This document shows positions 16,440-24,731 of a stretch of DNA of 35,522 bases, piece by piece. The first letter of the stretch is position 1. The number at the start of each line of letters is the position of its first letter. The stretch comes from Bacteroidales bacterium (GTDB taxonomy: Bacteria > Bacteroidota > Bacteroidia > Bacteroidales > F082). The notes beneath the pieces are model-generated. The model searched no databases, was not told the origin of the DNA, and saw nothing but the letters and a program-made list of their open reading frames with translations. The stretch lies in contig JAFYUH010000045.1 in the NCBI GenBank assembly GCA_017549605.1, forward strand, positions 1-35,522. The letters are read 5' to 3'. Position numbers and translations under genes: made by a program.

Positions 16440-17960
16440 TTAATAAAACCATTCATCCTTGAAATTGACCAGATACACTTTCTCGCTGGCGCGTGTCATG
16501 GCGGTGTAGAGCCAACGTAAATCCCCTAATTCCAATATCGTTTCTTCAGGGAGATATGGCGCTTCAATGAACACATTTCTCCACTGTCCGCCTTGTGTCT
16601 TGTGACAGGTCAAAGCATAGCCGAACTTGACTTGCAAGGCGTTGAAATAAGGATTTTCTTTCATGGCCTTACGTCGGTCTGCTGCTCTTGGAATATCCAT
16701 ATAGTCTTCCTCGACAGCTTGATAAAGTCTCTTGGCATCTTCATTGGTGAGGGCAGGGGTGTCGCTGTTCAATGCCTCCATTATTATCTTGACAGACAGC
16801 GTCGGCGCGTCTTCATAATCCGTCAGCTGTATATCGACATCAGCGAAATGAAAACCATACATCTCCTCAAACTTGTTGATTCTCGTAATTTCTATCATAT
16901 CGCCGTTAGCAATAAAAGAAATGTTGTTAAGATTCTGAGATTCTGAGATTCTGAGATTCTGAGATGTGGACGAAGTCTGTTGTCCGTTGTCCGTTGTCTG
17001 TTGACTTGTCCAGAAATAATTATTTTTCACTACCATGAGTTTGTCGCCGGTGGAGAGTTCGCCTTCTTCTTGCAGCACTCTGCTTCTGATGGCTTGGTTG
17101 AACATATTGGCTCTCTTGTTGGAACGGCATATCACAACGGCTTCGTTGTTACTTCTCTTATCACCGAAACTTTGCCATAGCAATTCTTCAAACGACATAG
17201 GATCTATCTTAACAATATCTTCAAAATTGTTTATGTCTAATAACGGTAATTGATACATATCAGAATCGCTCATTGCCCATAGCTCATTGCTCATAGCGAT
17301 TTTATTCCTAATTTCGGTAGCGTTATGAAGAATTCCCGACTCCAATGCCTGTCGCATCACTTCTTTCATCTCGTATGTCGCCATGGTGAGGTTAAAGCTG
17401 TTGCGCAGGATGTCAAAGTCCATGGCGGGAGAGATGTCGAGACCTACTGGCGGCAGCTGAGCAGAATCTCCGATGAGCAGCAATTTACAACGGCTGCCGC
17501 TGAAGACATATTCTATAAGGTCGTCCAACAAAGAACGCGACCATGAATATCCGTCGCCTTGGTCTGATATCATAGAGCATTCGTCAACGATGAAGATAGT
17601 GTCTTTTGCTTTGTTCTCGGCTCGTGTCATACGCAGTTCTCCGTTTGCAACGGCCTGAAAACGATACAGCTTTCTATGTAATGTAGATGCAGGTTTTCCG
17701 GTGTAGTTGCTCATGACCTTAGCAGCTCTTCCTGTAGGAGCTAGCAGCTGATATCGCATCCCTATGCTTGGAAGCGTCTTTACCAATGTGGAAACCAAAG
17801 TCGTCTTGCCTGTACCAGCATATCCTCGCAAGAGATATAAAGGACGTTCTTTTTCCGTTAAGATAAAAGCAGACAGATGATATAATACTTTGGCTTGACT
17901 CTCGGTAGGTGTGAAGCCAAAATTATTTAATAATATATTAAACAAGGTGCTCTTATCCAT
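16440..17960 (-). CDS. RecD-like ATP-dependent DNA helicase (SF1, AAA_30 / UvrD_C_2)
   Basis: Cytoplasmic helicase resembling the RecD/exonuclease V alpha group. I place the start at ATG 17960 (MDKSTLFNILL), 10 bp after the upstream gene's stop; the longer frame to 18044 overlaps that gene and is Ser-rich junk. This gives 506 residues. Motifs are Walker A GYAGTGKTT, motif Ia-like LLAPTGRAAKVM, Walker B TIFIVDECSMIS, LLIGDSAQLPPVG, VVICRSNKRANMFN, and the C-terminal UvrD-type LTCHKTQGGQW and YTAMTRASEKVYLV. The family is usually about 470 residues. The excess is accounted for by two low-complexity, repeat-encoded insertions (about residues 222-233 and 317-344). It is probably the last gene of the long minus-strand series. 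The exact biological role is not deducible. Confidence 0.88.
   Translation of the reverse strand: MDKSTLFNILLNNFGFTPTESQAKVLYHLSAFILTEKERPLYLLRGYAGTGKTTLVSTLVKTLPSIGMRYQLLAPTGRAAKVMSNYTGKPASTLHRKLYRFQAVANGELRMTRAENKAKDTIFIVDECSMISDQGDGYSWSRSLLDDLIEYVFSGSRCKLLLIGDSAQLPPVGLDISPAMDFDILRNSFNLTMATYEMKEVMRQALESGILHNATEIRNKIAMSNELWAMSDSDMYQLPLLDINNFEDIVKIDPMSFEELLWQSFGDKRSNNEAVVICRSNKRANMFNQAIRSRVLQEEGELSTGDKLMVVKNNYFWTSQQTTDNGQQTSSTSQNLRISESQNLNNISFIANGDMIEITRINKFEEMYGFHFADVDIQLTDYEDAPTLSVKIIMEALNSDTPALTNEDAKRLYQAVEEDYMDIPRAADRRKAMKENPYFNALQVKFGYALTCHKTQGGQWRNVFIEAPYLPEETILELGDLRWLYTAMTRASEKVYLVNFKDEWFY
16929..17009 (-). repeat. Intragenic GATTCTGA and GTCCGTTGTC repeats in the helicase gene
   Basis: On the + strand, four tandem GATTCTGA units (about 16931-16963) and copies of GTCCGTTGTC / GTCTGTTGAC (about 16975-17006) lie in frame. 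They encode the Gln/Ser/Thr/Asn-rich insert TSQQTTDNGQQTSSTSQN and the following LRISESQNLNN. Similar TTCTGAG words occur in the spacer after the gene (16410-16438). Confidence 0.75.
17262..17297 (-). repeat. Intragenic GCTCATTGC-type repeat in the helicase gene
   Basis: On the + strand, alternating CGCTCATTGCCCATAG, CTCATTGCTCATAG words encode AMSNELWAMSDSD in the helicase. It is a second simple-repeat insert of a type usually seen in spacers. Confidence 0.6.
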
Positions 17961-17970
17961 AATAAAAGAA

Positions 17971-20283
17971 TTAGAATGGATAACCGATACCGAAGTTGAG
18001 GATGAAATCTCTGAATTGTAACTTGCTGATTCTCCAGCGTTCACCTTCAGGATAAGCTGGGTTTACAATAGGTGTGGCGGCATCGAGACGGAATAGGAAG
18101 AATGAGAAGTCGAATCGTATGCCGATACCTGCGTCAGCGGCAAGTTGTTTGTAGAATGTATCGAATTTAAACTGTCCACCTTTGAAGGTCTCGTTTTCTT
18201 TCATAGTCCAGATGTTACCAATATCTGTAAATACAGCGCCTTTAATAAAACTATGAATAGGGAAACGGTATTCTAAATTGAACTCCAGTTGTATGTCTCC
18301 GATACGTTCAATGTTAAGATTGTCAGGATTGTTGAATGTTCCAGGTCCAAGTTCTCGGAACTGCCAGCCTCTCATGCCGTTAGAACCTCCTGCATAGAAA
18401 CTCTTTTCAAAAGGCATGTCGTTGGAGTTGCCATAAGGGATGCCGGCTCCTAACATAAAGCGTGTGGCAATTTGGTTTTCGCCGTATACATATTTGAAAT
18501 ATCTGAAATCAAATGCAAAACGAACGTATTGCGCATATCTGATGCCGAAAATCTCGTGATAGTTGTCGATAGTCTTGATGGCAGAGGTATTGTTGAAAGC
18601 TGATAATAAATTACCGCTTGATTGAATGTTAGCTTTAAAATAGAAGAAGTCTTTTATGAATCGGACATTTTGATTGTTGAAAACGTATGTATAATCAAGA
18701 CCGAAGATCAAGTGGCTGGTGTATTGATCTTTAATACGTTGGTTTGTCTCTTGCTCCAAGATGGCTTCGAATGATGGAGTAGGTTCAACCTTAACGCTAT
18801 TAAGAGTCAATGGTGTGAAGATATGCTGTTCATATTTGTTCTTCATCCAGTTGTAACCGAATGTGAGCAGTGCTATCTGTCTGGTGTAGATAGGTCTTTC
18901 CTGTAAGTTGTAACCAACTGTCAATGTGGTTCTTGGCTGATATTCCTTGGCGAAGTTTTTAAGCTTTATCGGGCTTAAGAATTTAGGGAAGAAGATACTA
19001 GCATCAATACCGAATTCTCTGGTGTTGAAGAGACTGGTGTTTCCGAAGTCATCAAGGACGGATTGTGCTTGAGTACCGGCTCTAAGACTGATGTTGAATA
19101 TCTCAGAACCTTTGAAAATGTTTTTGTTACGATAAGTGAAACTGCCAATGATTCCCAAATCACCGCTTGAGTTGGTGCCTTCTAACTGTAAACTATAATA
19201 ATTGACTTTAGTTCTGTTTAAGACAATATTGCAATTTAATAGATTGATGCTGTCGTTGTTATTCTCAACAGGTTCAAAGTCGATATTAGTAAGATTGTAA
19301 ATCTTTAAGTTATTGAGAGCCTTGTAAGTCTGCGTTACTTGATGGAAATTGTAAAGACTTCCAGTCTGTATCTGTATGATGTTGTCAAAGGTTTTGGCTC
19401 TGATTTTAGGATCTCCATTATAGATGAAATAATAAGTTTCATCACCGAAATGCTTGTTTAGTTCAAAAGTGTACTGAGTGGTGTCGGCTTTGACGTTATT
19501 TAATGGAGTTCCTTTAGGATAGATGTATATGTCGTTGATCGTATATTGTTTATGGTTTACTGTCTTTTGCGTAAACGGATCAAGTACATTGTCTATCCTT
19601 ATGTTGATATTGGCTTTCTTATCGTTGAAGTTGGTGTCAACTTCCATGAAGATGTAGTCTTTGGTGAAATAGAAATAGCCGTTGTTCTTTAGATGTTCGC
19701 TTATCATGTCGCGTTCGTCATCTAATTTGAAGACGTTGTATATCTCACCTTTTTGTACAGGTAAAGTTTCTTCTATTTCCTTGACGTATTTATATATATT
19801 GCTGTCAGCAATTTTATATGATACAACATCAACAATATAAGGCTTCGCTGGATATATGCCGTAATATACTTTGGAAATGCCTTTTCTGTTTTTTATCTTT
19901 GTTGAAATTCCAGAATTGAAATATCCAATGTCATTCAGATACTTGCTGATCTGTACGACGGAATTTTCTTTCATTTCATTATTGAAATATACAGGTTTTT
20001 CGCCAGCCGTCTTATTAATCCATTGGAATAATTTGCTGTTTTTATTCTCAGTTTTATAATAGAGCCAAGTAAGGGGCATTATCCCTAAGAACTTTGGATT
20101 GGACGATTGGATGATGTGAGGCGATATGTCAGATTTCGTGAAATCAACATCTTGAGAATATATTTCTACCACGTTGCTTTTCAATATCATTTTGTCTTCT
20201 GGTATATGCTTCCTGATGGAACATGATACCAAAGACGTAATCATGAAACATAATAAAATGATATTTACAAAAACTCTGCGCAC
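17971..20283 (-). CDS. BamA/TamA-family outer-membrane lipoprotein (TamL-like)
   Basis: Outer-membrane assembly protein. The longest frame begins at TTG 20322. GTG 20283 fits better because it gives a lipoprotein signal (RRVFVNIILLCFMITSLVSC) with the lipobox Cys at residue 21, followed by SIRKHIPEDKMIL, typical of the lipidated Bacteroidetes TamL group. That start gives about 770 residues. The N-terminal half has POTRA-like repeats (DVVSYKIADSN, INDIYIYPKGT). The C-terminal half is a 16-strand-type barrel with the surface-antigen motifs EKSFYAGGSNGMRGWQFRELGPG and YRFPIHSFIKGAVFTDIGNIW, ending in Phe (FGIGYPF), the usual barrel signature. BamA inserts barrels; TamL probably works with TamB, which is not in this window. 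It lies between folC (65 bp) and the helicase (10 bp). BamA paralogue versus TamL is not settled by sequence alone. Confidence 0.87.
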   Translation of the reverse strand: MRRVFVNIILLCFMITSLVSCSIRKHIPEDKMILKSNVVEIYSQDVDFTKSDISPHIIQSSNPKFLGIMPLTWLYYKTENKNSKLFQWINKTAGEKPVYFNNEMKENSVVQISKYLNDIGYFNSGISTKIKNRKGISKVYYGIYPAKPYIVDVVSYKIADSNIYKYVKEIEETLPVQKGEIYNVFKLDDERDMISEHLKNNGYFYFTKDYIFMEVDTNFNDKKANINIRIDNVLDPFTQKTVNHKQYTINDIYIYPKGTPLNNVKADTTQYTFELNKHFGDETYYFIYNGDPKIRAKTFDNIIQIQTGSLYNFHQVTQTYKALNNLKIYNLTNIDFEPVENNNDSINLLNCNIVLNRTKVNYYSLQLEGTNSSGDLGIIGSFTYRNKNIFKGSEIFNISLRAGTQAQSVLDDFGNTSLFNTREFGIDASIFFPKFLSPIKLKNFAKEYQPRTTLTVGYNLQERPIYTRQIALLTFGYNWMKNKYEQHIFTPLTLNSVKVEPTPSFEAILEQETNQRIKDQYTSHLIFGLDYTYVFNNQNVRFIKDFFYFKANIQSSGNLLSAFNNTSAIKTIDNYHEIFGIRYAQYVRFAFDFRYFKYVYGENQIATRFMLGAGIPYGNSNDMPFEKSFYAGGSNGMRGWQFRELGPGTFNNPDNLNIERIGDIQLEFNLEYRFPIHSFIKGAVFTDIGNIWTMKENETFKGGQFKFDTFYKQLAADAGIGIRFDFSFFLFRLDAATPIVNPAYPEGERWRISKLQFRDFILNFGIGYPF

Positions 20284-20348
20284 TATATCCAATTTTTTAC
20301 AAAAATAGAATTTTTTTTCCAAATTTTAGGGCCTAGAATCTGGGATTA

Positions 20349-21635
20349 TTAAACAACTTCAGCTACTGTAAAGTTGCTGCCGCCAACGAATACCAAGTCG
20401 CCTTCTTGAGCATTGCTCAAAGCTGTTGAATATGCTTGACGTACTGACTCGTACACCTTGCCTTGGAGTCCGCAGTTTATCGCTTTTTCGGCTAAGATGT
20501 CAGCGCTTAATCCTCTAGGGATGTCTGCCTTACAGAAATAATATTCAGCTTCTTTTGGCAATAACTGTAAGATGCCGTCGATGTCTTTGTCGTTCACGAC
20601 ACTCAATACAAAATGCAGTTTGTTGTATTTTGTCTCGGCTAATTGTCGGTTCACTTCGTTGATGCCCGCAACATTGTGTCCTGTATCAGCTATAGCCAAT
20701 GGATTTCTGTTTATGACTTGCCATCTGCCCATAAGGCTTGTGTTCTTGACGACATTTGCCAAACCATTGACAATGTGTGTCTCTTCAATCTTGAATGAGT
20801 CTTTCAAAATATCTAAAGCACATATCACTGTAGCGAGGTTTTTCTTTTGATAATTGCCTAACAACGGATATTTCAAATCTTTAAGATAAAGCTCGTTGTT
20901 TTTGTATATGTCGAATTTTTGATATTCGATAGAGTAGGTGTCGTCTTTTCTGCATTCCATTATCTTGTCGGCAAAGAAGATAGGGCTGTTTTTCTCCTTG
21001 GCAGTCTCGATGAATACGTCTTTGCTGCCTTCTTGTGTCTCGCCTATGACAACTGCTGTCTCAGGTTTTATGATGCCGGCTTTTTCAACGGCTATCTGTC
21101 CTTCGTTTTCTCCTAAGAATTTCACGTGATCCAAAGAGATGTTTGTTATCACACATAATTCTGGATTGATGACATTGGTTGAGTCGAGGCGGCCGCCCAT
21201 TCCAACTTCAATGATTGCGATGTCGACTTTTTCTTTTCTGAAATAATCGAACGCCATCGCCACTGTCATCTCGAAGAAGGAAAGCTCGAGTTCTTCAAGT
21301 TTGTTCTTATGTTTTTCTATGAAATCAACGACTTCGTTTTCAGGTATCATCTCTCCGTTGATGCGGATGCGTTCTCTAAAGTCGCGGAGATGAGGTGAGG
21401 TGTAGAGACCTGTCTTATATCCAGCTTCTTGAAATACAGACGCCAATGAGTGTGAGGTGCTGCCTTTGCCATTGGTTCCAGCGATATGTATCGACTTGAA
21501 AGAATGCTGAGGGTTGTCAAGATAGTTGATGATCTCTATTGTTGTATTAAGGTCTGCTTTATATGCGGATGCTCCAATGCGTTGATACATTGGTAATTTG
21601 TTGAACATCCAATTTAAAGTCTCGTTGTAATTCAT
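20349..21635 (-). CDS. folC: Folylpolyglutamate synthase / dihydrofolate synthase
   Basis: Adds glutamate to dihydropteroate and to folates in the cytoplasm. 428 residues, normal for FolC. Motifs are the Mur-ligase-type P-loop SIHIAGTNGKGSTSH, the folate-loop region YTSPHLRDFRERIRI, EVGMGGRLDSTNVI, ITNISLDHVKFLG, AEKAGIIKPE (read VEKAGIIKPE), and GRWQVINRNPLAIADTGHN for the C-terminal domain. The start ATG 21635 is 12 bp after the tonB-like stop, so the two are likely co-transcribed. Grouping with Tol/Ton genes is common in Bacteroidales. Confidence is high. Confidence 0.95.
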   Translation of the reverse strand: MNYNETLNWMFNKLPMYQRIGASAYKADLNTTIEIINYLDNPQHSFKSIHIAGTNGKGSTSHSLASVFQEAGYKTGLYTSPHLRDFRERIRINGEMIPENEVVDFIEKHKNKLEELELSFFEMTVAMAFDYFRKEKVDIAIIEVGMGGRLDSTNVINPELCVITNISLDHVKFLGENEGQIAVEKAGIIKPETAVVIGETQEGSKDVFIETAKEKNSPIFFADKIMECRKDDTYSIEYQKFDIYKNNELYLKDLKYPLLGNYQKKNLATVICALDILKDSFKIEETHIVNGLANVVKNTSLMGRWQVINRNPLAIADTGHNVAGINEVNRQLAETKYNKLHFVLSVVNDKDIDGILQLLPKEAEYYFCKADIPRGLSADILAEKAINCGLQGKVYESVRQAYSTALSNAQEGDLVFVGGSNFTVAEVV

Positions 21636-21647
21636 ATTGTTTTTGTT

Positions 21648-22463
21648 TTATTGTCTAATAATAAAGGTGTATGTTATAGTGCCTTTTTGTAAATCGGCAG
21701 CTTTGTCATCTTTTGAGAATACTGAATTTTTAGCGGCTTGCAGTGCAGATGAGCGCATCTCTGGGTTGGTAACTGTTGTTCCTTTTCCAATCTCTGTCTT
21801 TTGTACACGACCTTCTTTGTCGACCCAGATATCAACGACGACCTTGCCTTCTTCGCTTATGTTTCTGCTAGGTCTTGAGATGCTTTTGGCTTCCCGGCCG
21901 CCTAAGTCGTAAGCAGGTCCGTCTCCGCTTCCACCATGACCATCATATCTCTCAATTTCCTTCAATCCATTAGAATTTCCTTGGATGCCGCTTTGTTCGC
22001 TGGCATTGCCTTCTGATGACGTTTCTTGCTTGTTCTTTGGAGCCTGGAACATTGCCCTTTGATTTACAACCGGTTTTTCTTCAACGACTTCTTCAACGAC
22101 TTCCTGTTCTTCGATGGTTTCTTCTTCCATCTCCTCTGGCTCTATTGCTTCATCCAATTCCTCAGCGACTTCTTCTAAAGATGGAATATCTTCGTCTTCA
22201 CTCAGAATCTCTTCCACAACTTGTTCACTTTCAGACTCATTGTCTTGTTGACTTGTTGTCTCTTCTGTTTCTTGGTTTGTCGCCTCTTCGTCTTGTTGAC
22301 TCATGGCTTGTGCGTACATGCCCAAGTTGACTTCAACACCGGCCTCGCCTGGCAATGGAAGCGGCGTCTTGAAACATAAAGTGAAAAGCAGAACGAGAGC
22401 TATCGCATGAAATGCAACAGTCGCGACGATTCCTAATAATTTATGCTTGTCTTTGTTTGTCAT
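21648..22463 (-). CDS. TonB/TolA-like energy transducer
   Basis: 271 residues. The N-terminal inner-membrane anchor LLGIVATVAFHAIALVLLFTL (about 9-29) carries a His as in TonB/TolA. A long acidic spacer very rich in Glu (about 50-130; unlike the Pro/Lys-rich spacer of proteobacterial TonB) follows, then a Gly-rich hinge. A C-terminal TonB-type domain (about 200-271: GKVVVDIWVDKEGRVQKTEIGKG ... ITYTFIIRQ) completes it. Its ATG overlaps the exbD stop by the ATGA arrangement, so translation is coupled and the three proteins form one complex transferring proton-motive energy across the periplasm. Whether it serves TonB-dependent receptors or a Tol-type envelope role cannot be told. Confidence 0.85.
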   Translation of the reverse strand: MTNKDKHKLLGIVATVAFHAIALVLLFTLCFKTPLPLPGEAGVEVNLGMYAQAMSQQDEEATNQETEETTSQQDNESESEQVVEEILSEDEDIPSLEEVAEELDEAIEPEEMEEETIEEQEVVEEVVEEKPVVNQRAMFQAPKNKQETSSEGNASEQSGIQGNSNGLKEIERYDGHGGSGDGPAYDLGGREAKSISRPSRNISEEGKVVVDIWVDKEGRVQKTEIGKGTTVTNPEMRSSALQAAKNSVFSKDDKAADLQKGTITYTFIIRQ

Positions 22464-22873
22464 TTCTTATTAGATGTAGCTAATAAAACCTTATGTTTGT
22501 TGTCAGTATCTTTATTGATTTCGTTGACAGCATCAATAATGTTTACAATATATTGAACAGCAACGCTTTTGTCAGAACGAATGACGACAGTGCCTTCAAC
22601 CTGACCTAATAATTCTGCAGAAATCTCAGCTTGTAATTCTGATTCGCTGACGGCTTTTTCTCCAACGTAATATTGATTGTTGTCATCAACATAAACAGTG
22701 ATGGTCTGCTTAGACATTGTCTTGCTGTTACTTGAAGGAAGCAAGAGCTTTATCGCATTAGGTGCAACTAATGTTGATGTTAACATGAAGAAAATCAACA
22801 AGAGAAAAACCAAATCCGACATTGATGACGAATTGAAGTCTATCTTCCTTTTATTTCTTGATTTAATTGCCAT
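22460..22873 (-). CDS. exbD: ExbD/TolR-family proton-channel subunit
   Basis: 137 residues with one N-terminal transmembrane helix. Asp20 in SMSDLVFLLLIFFMLTST is the protonatable residue of this family. A periplasmic domain ends ... VNEINKDTDNKHKVLLA. The peptide IRSDKSVAVQYIVNIIDAVN is the conserved core. It lies 56 bp after tolQ/exbB and overlaps the tonB-like gene by 4 bp. The name TolR is equally possible. Confidence 0.9.
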   Translation of the reverse strand: MAIKSRNKRKIDFNSSSMSDLVFLLLIFFMLTSTLVAPNAIKLLLPSSNSKTMSKQTITVYVDDNNQYYVGEKAVSESELQAEISAELLGQVEGTVVIRSDKSVAVQYIVNIIDAVNEINKDTDNKHKVLLATSNKK

Positions 22874-22886
22874 AATATCCTTAGTT

Positions 22887-22927
22887 TAATTCATAATTCA
22901 TAATTCATAATTGTGCATTATGCATTG
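22887..22927. repeat. AT-rich spacer repeat (TAATTCATAATTC family)
   Basis: Three tandem AATTCATA units followed by TTGTGCATTATGCATTGAATTATGC lie in the exbB-exbD spacer. It is the same family as at 809-840. No T-tract hairpin or promoter is evident. Confidence 0.6.
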
Positions 22928-22929
22928 AA

Positions 22930-23616
22930 TTATGCTGGTTCATTTAATACGTCCATAAATTCTATGCTCTTGCTTTCGAGCAAATTGACGACTTTGTCAA
23001 TCTTTGAAACGATGATATTATAGCAGATATAAGCAAGGATACCTACGAACAAACCGCCTACAGTTGTAACCATAGCTTCGTAAATGCCGGCAGAGAGTAA
23101 TTCAATGTCTATGTTATTGCCAGCCATAGACATGTCGTAGAATGCACGGATCATACCTGTTACAGTGCCGAGGAAACCGAGCATAGGAGCAGCACCGGAA
23201 ATCATGCCTATGAGAGCGACGCCTTTTTCCAATTTGCTGACTTCTAAATTGCCGACATTTTCAATGGCTGTCTGAATGTCGTTGAGTGGCTTGCCGATAC
23301 GAGAGATGCCTTTTTCTATCATTCTTGAAATAGGTGTGTCTGTTTGTTTGCATAAATCTTTGGCTTCTTCCAGTTTGCCTTCTATCATGCAGTTACGGAT
23401 AATATTCATGAAGTTGTCATCTCTCTTTGATGCCTTGTTGATTGTGATGAATCTTTCGCTGAAGATATAGACAGCTATTATTGAGAAGATGGCGAGTATG
23501 ACCATAATCCAGCCGCCTTCTTTAGCTAATTCCCATAATGATAATCTTATTTCTTCTGCTTCAGGAGAAGCGACTGCTACGTTTGTTGCTTGAATGAGGA
23601 TGTTTAATAAATTCAT
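22930..23616 (-). CDS. exbB: MotA/TolQ/ExbB-family proton-channel protein
   Basis: 228 residues with three transmembrane segments: about 33-55 (EGGWIMVILAIFSIIAVYIF), about 133-155 and about 172-195. The family core IGMISGAAPMLGFLGTVTGMIRAF and TTVGGLFVGILAYICYN are intact. It forms the proton channel with ExbD/TolR and drives the TonB/TolA-like protein encoded two genes on. It starts 45 bp after the anmK stop. The TolQ and ExbB names cannot be separated here. Confidence 0.92.
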   Translation of the reverse strand: MNLLNILIQATNVAVASPEAEEIRLSLWELAKEGGWIMVILAIFSIIAVYIFSERFITINKASKRDDNFMNIIRNCMIEGKLEEAKDLCKQTDTPISRMIEKGISRIGKPLNDIQTAIENVGNLEVSKLEKGVALIGMISGAAPMLGFLGTVTGMIRAFYDMSMAGNNIDIELLSAGIYEAMVTTVGGLFVGILAYICYNIIVSKIDKVVNLLESKSIEFMDVLNEPA

Positions 23617-23661
23617 GTCTTGTTATTTTTTTATTTTATTAACTTAATCTTTTGAGAAATA

Positions 23662-24729
23662 TTATGCTTGTTGTGGCAAACATATATTGCCACTTGAACT
23701 ATCTGATAATGCGCCTGTTACTGATGATAGCACATTGATTTTGCCTTCTAACTTCAATGTTCCCAAGAATGCGAAAATTAGGGCTTCCTTGTAATCGATA
23801 ATCATTGTGTCTGGAATCACGATCTCGTGTTTACTCATCTGTCTGATACGTTCTATCAGGAAGTTGTTTTTTGCGCCGCCTCCGGTGATGAGCATCTTTG
23901 AACTTTCCAAATGTTCAGTGGCTTTGACAATCTGATGAGCGATATGTTCTGTTGCTGTCGCTAACAGGTCTTTTGCTGACAGACTTGAATTGTCGATGAT
24001 TTTATGCTGATATTCTTCGAAGAATTCTCTGCCTAAGGATTTAGGCGCTTCTTTTTCGTAATATGGATTGTTGTTGAAAATATCTAACAATTCTTGGTTT
24101 ACCTGACCTTGACGTGCAAAATTGCCGTTGTTGTCGTAGTCGTAGCCTAATTTGTTCGCAAGATAATTCAGCATCTGGTTTGCCATACAGATATCGTATG
24201 CAATGCGTTGCCAGTCACAGTCGTAAGATACGTTGGCTATTCCGCCAATGTTGAGACATATAGGATAATCGGCGAAGAGGTATTTGTCGCCAATAGGAAC
24301 CAATGGAGCTCCTTGTCCGCCTTTGCTGACATCTTCACTTCTGAAGTCGTTGATTGTCATTATGCCTGTCTCATTGGCAATCTCCTGTCCGTTGCCGATC
24401 TGTAATGTGTATGATTTCTCAGGCATGTGGAAAATAGTATGACCGTGTGACGCAATCAGCTTAGGATCAAGTTCGTATTTCTTGATGAATTTCTTTGTTA
24501 TGGAACCGAGATATTTTCCATATTCTATATCCAACTCTTTCAGTTCAGACTCGTTTTTGTTGAAAGCCTCAGATAACTTGTTTTTCCAATCTTCAGTGTA
24601 TGGAACGTTGCCGGCTTCAACAATTTGGAAAAACCATTTTTTATTGTCGTGACTGAAATTGACGTAAGCTATATCGATGCCGTCAAGAGAACTTCCTGAC
24701 ATCAAACCAATTACCTTAAAATCTCTCAT
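23662..24729 (-). CDS. anmK: Anhydro-N-acetylmuramic acid kinase
   Basis: Phosphorylates and opens 1,6-anhydro-MurNAc to MurNAc-6-P in cytoplasmic peptidoglycan recycling. 355 residues, typical of the Bacteroidetes form. Motifs are the N-terminal ATPase loop GLMSGSSLDGIDIAYV, ASHGHTIFHMP, TINDFRSEDVSKGGQGAPLVP, CLNIGGIANVSY, AYDICMANQMLNYL, and LITGGGAKNNFLIERI. Its ATG is 2 bp after the murF stop, so translational coupling is likely and places cell-wall synthesis and recycling in one unit. Confidence 0.95.
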   Translation of the reverse strand: MRDFKVIGLMSGSSLDGIDIAYVNFSHDNKKWFFQIVEAGNVPYTEDWKNKLSEAFNKNESELKELDIEYGKYLGSITKKFIKKYELDPKLIASHGHTIFHMPEKSYTLQIGNGQEIANETGIMTINDFRSEDVSKGGQGAPLVPIGDKYLFADYPICLNIGGIANVSYDCDWQRIAYDICMANQMLNYLANKLGYDYDNNGNFARQGQVNQELLDIFNNNPYYEKEAPKSLGREFFEEYQHKIIDNSSLSAKDLLATATEHIAHQIVKATEHLESSKMLITGGGAKNNFLIERIRQMSKHEIVIPDTMIIDYKEALIFAFLGTLKLEGKINVLSSVTGALSDSSSGNICLPQQA

Positions 24730-24731
24730 AA

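Noticed and set aside
17961-18044. N-terminal extension of the helicase
   Set aside because: It overlaps the preceding BamA/TamA-family gene out of frame and is Ser-rich; ATG at 17960 fits motif spacing and the 10-bp gap.
20284-20322. TTG start for the BamA/TamA-family lipoprotein
   Set aside because: GTG at 20283 yields a compact lipoprotein signal; the TTG start adds a polar Lys/Phe stretch before it. Not excluded outright.
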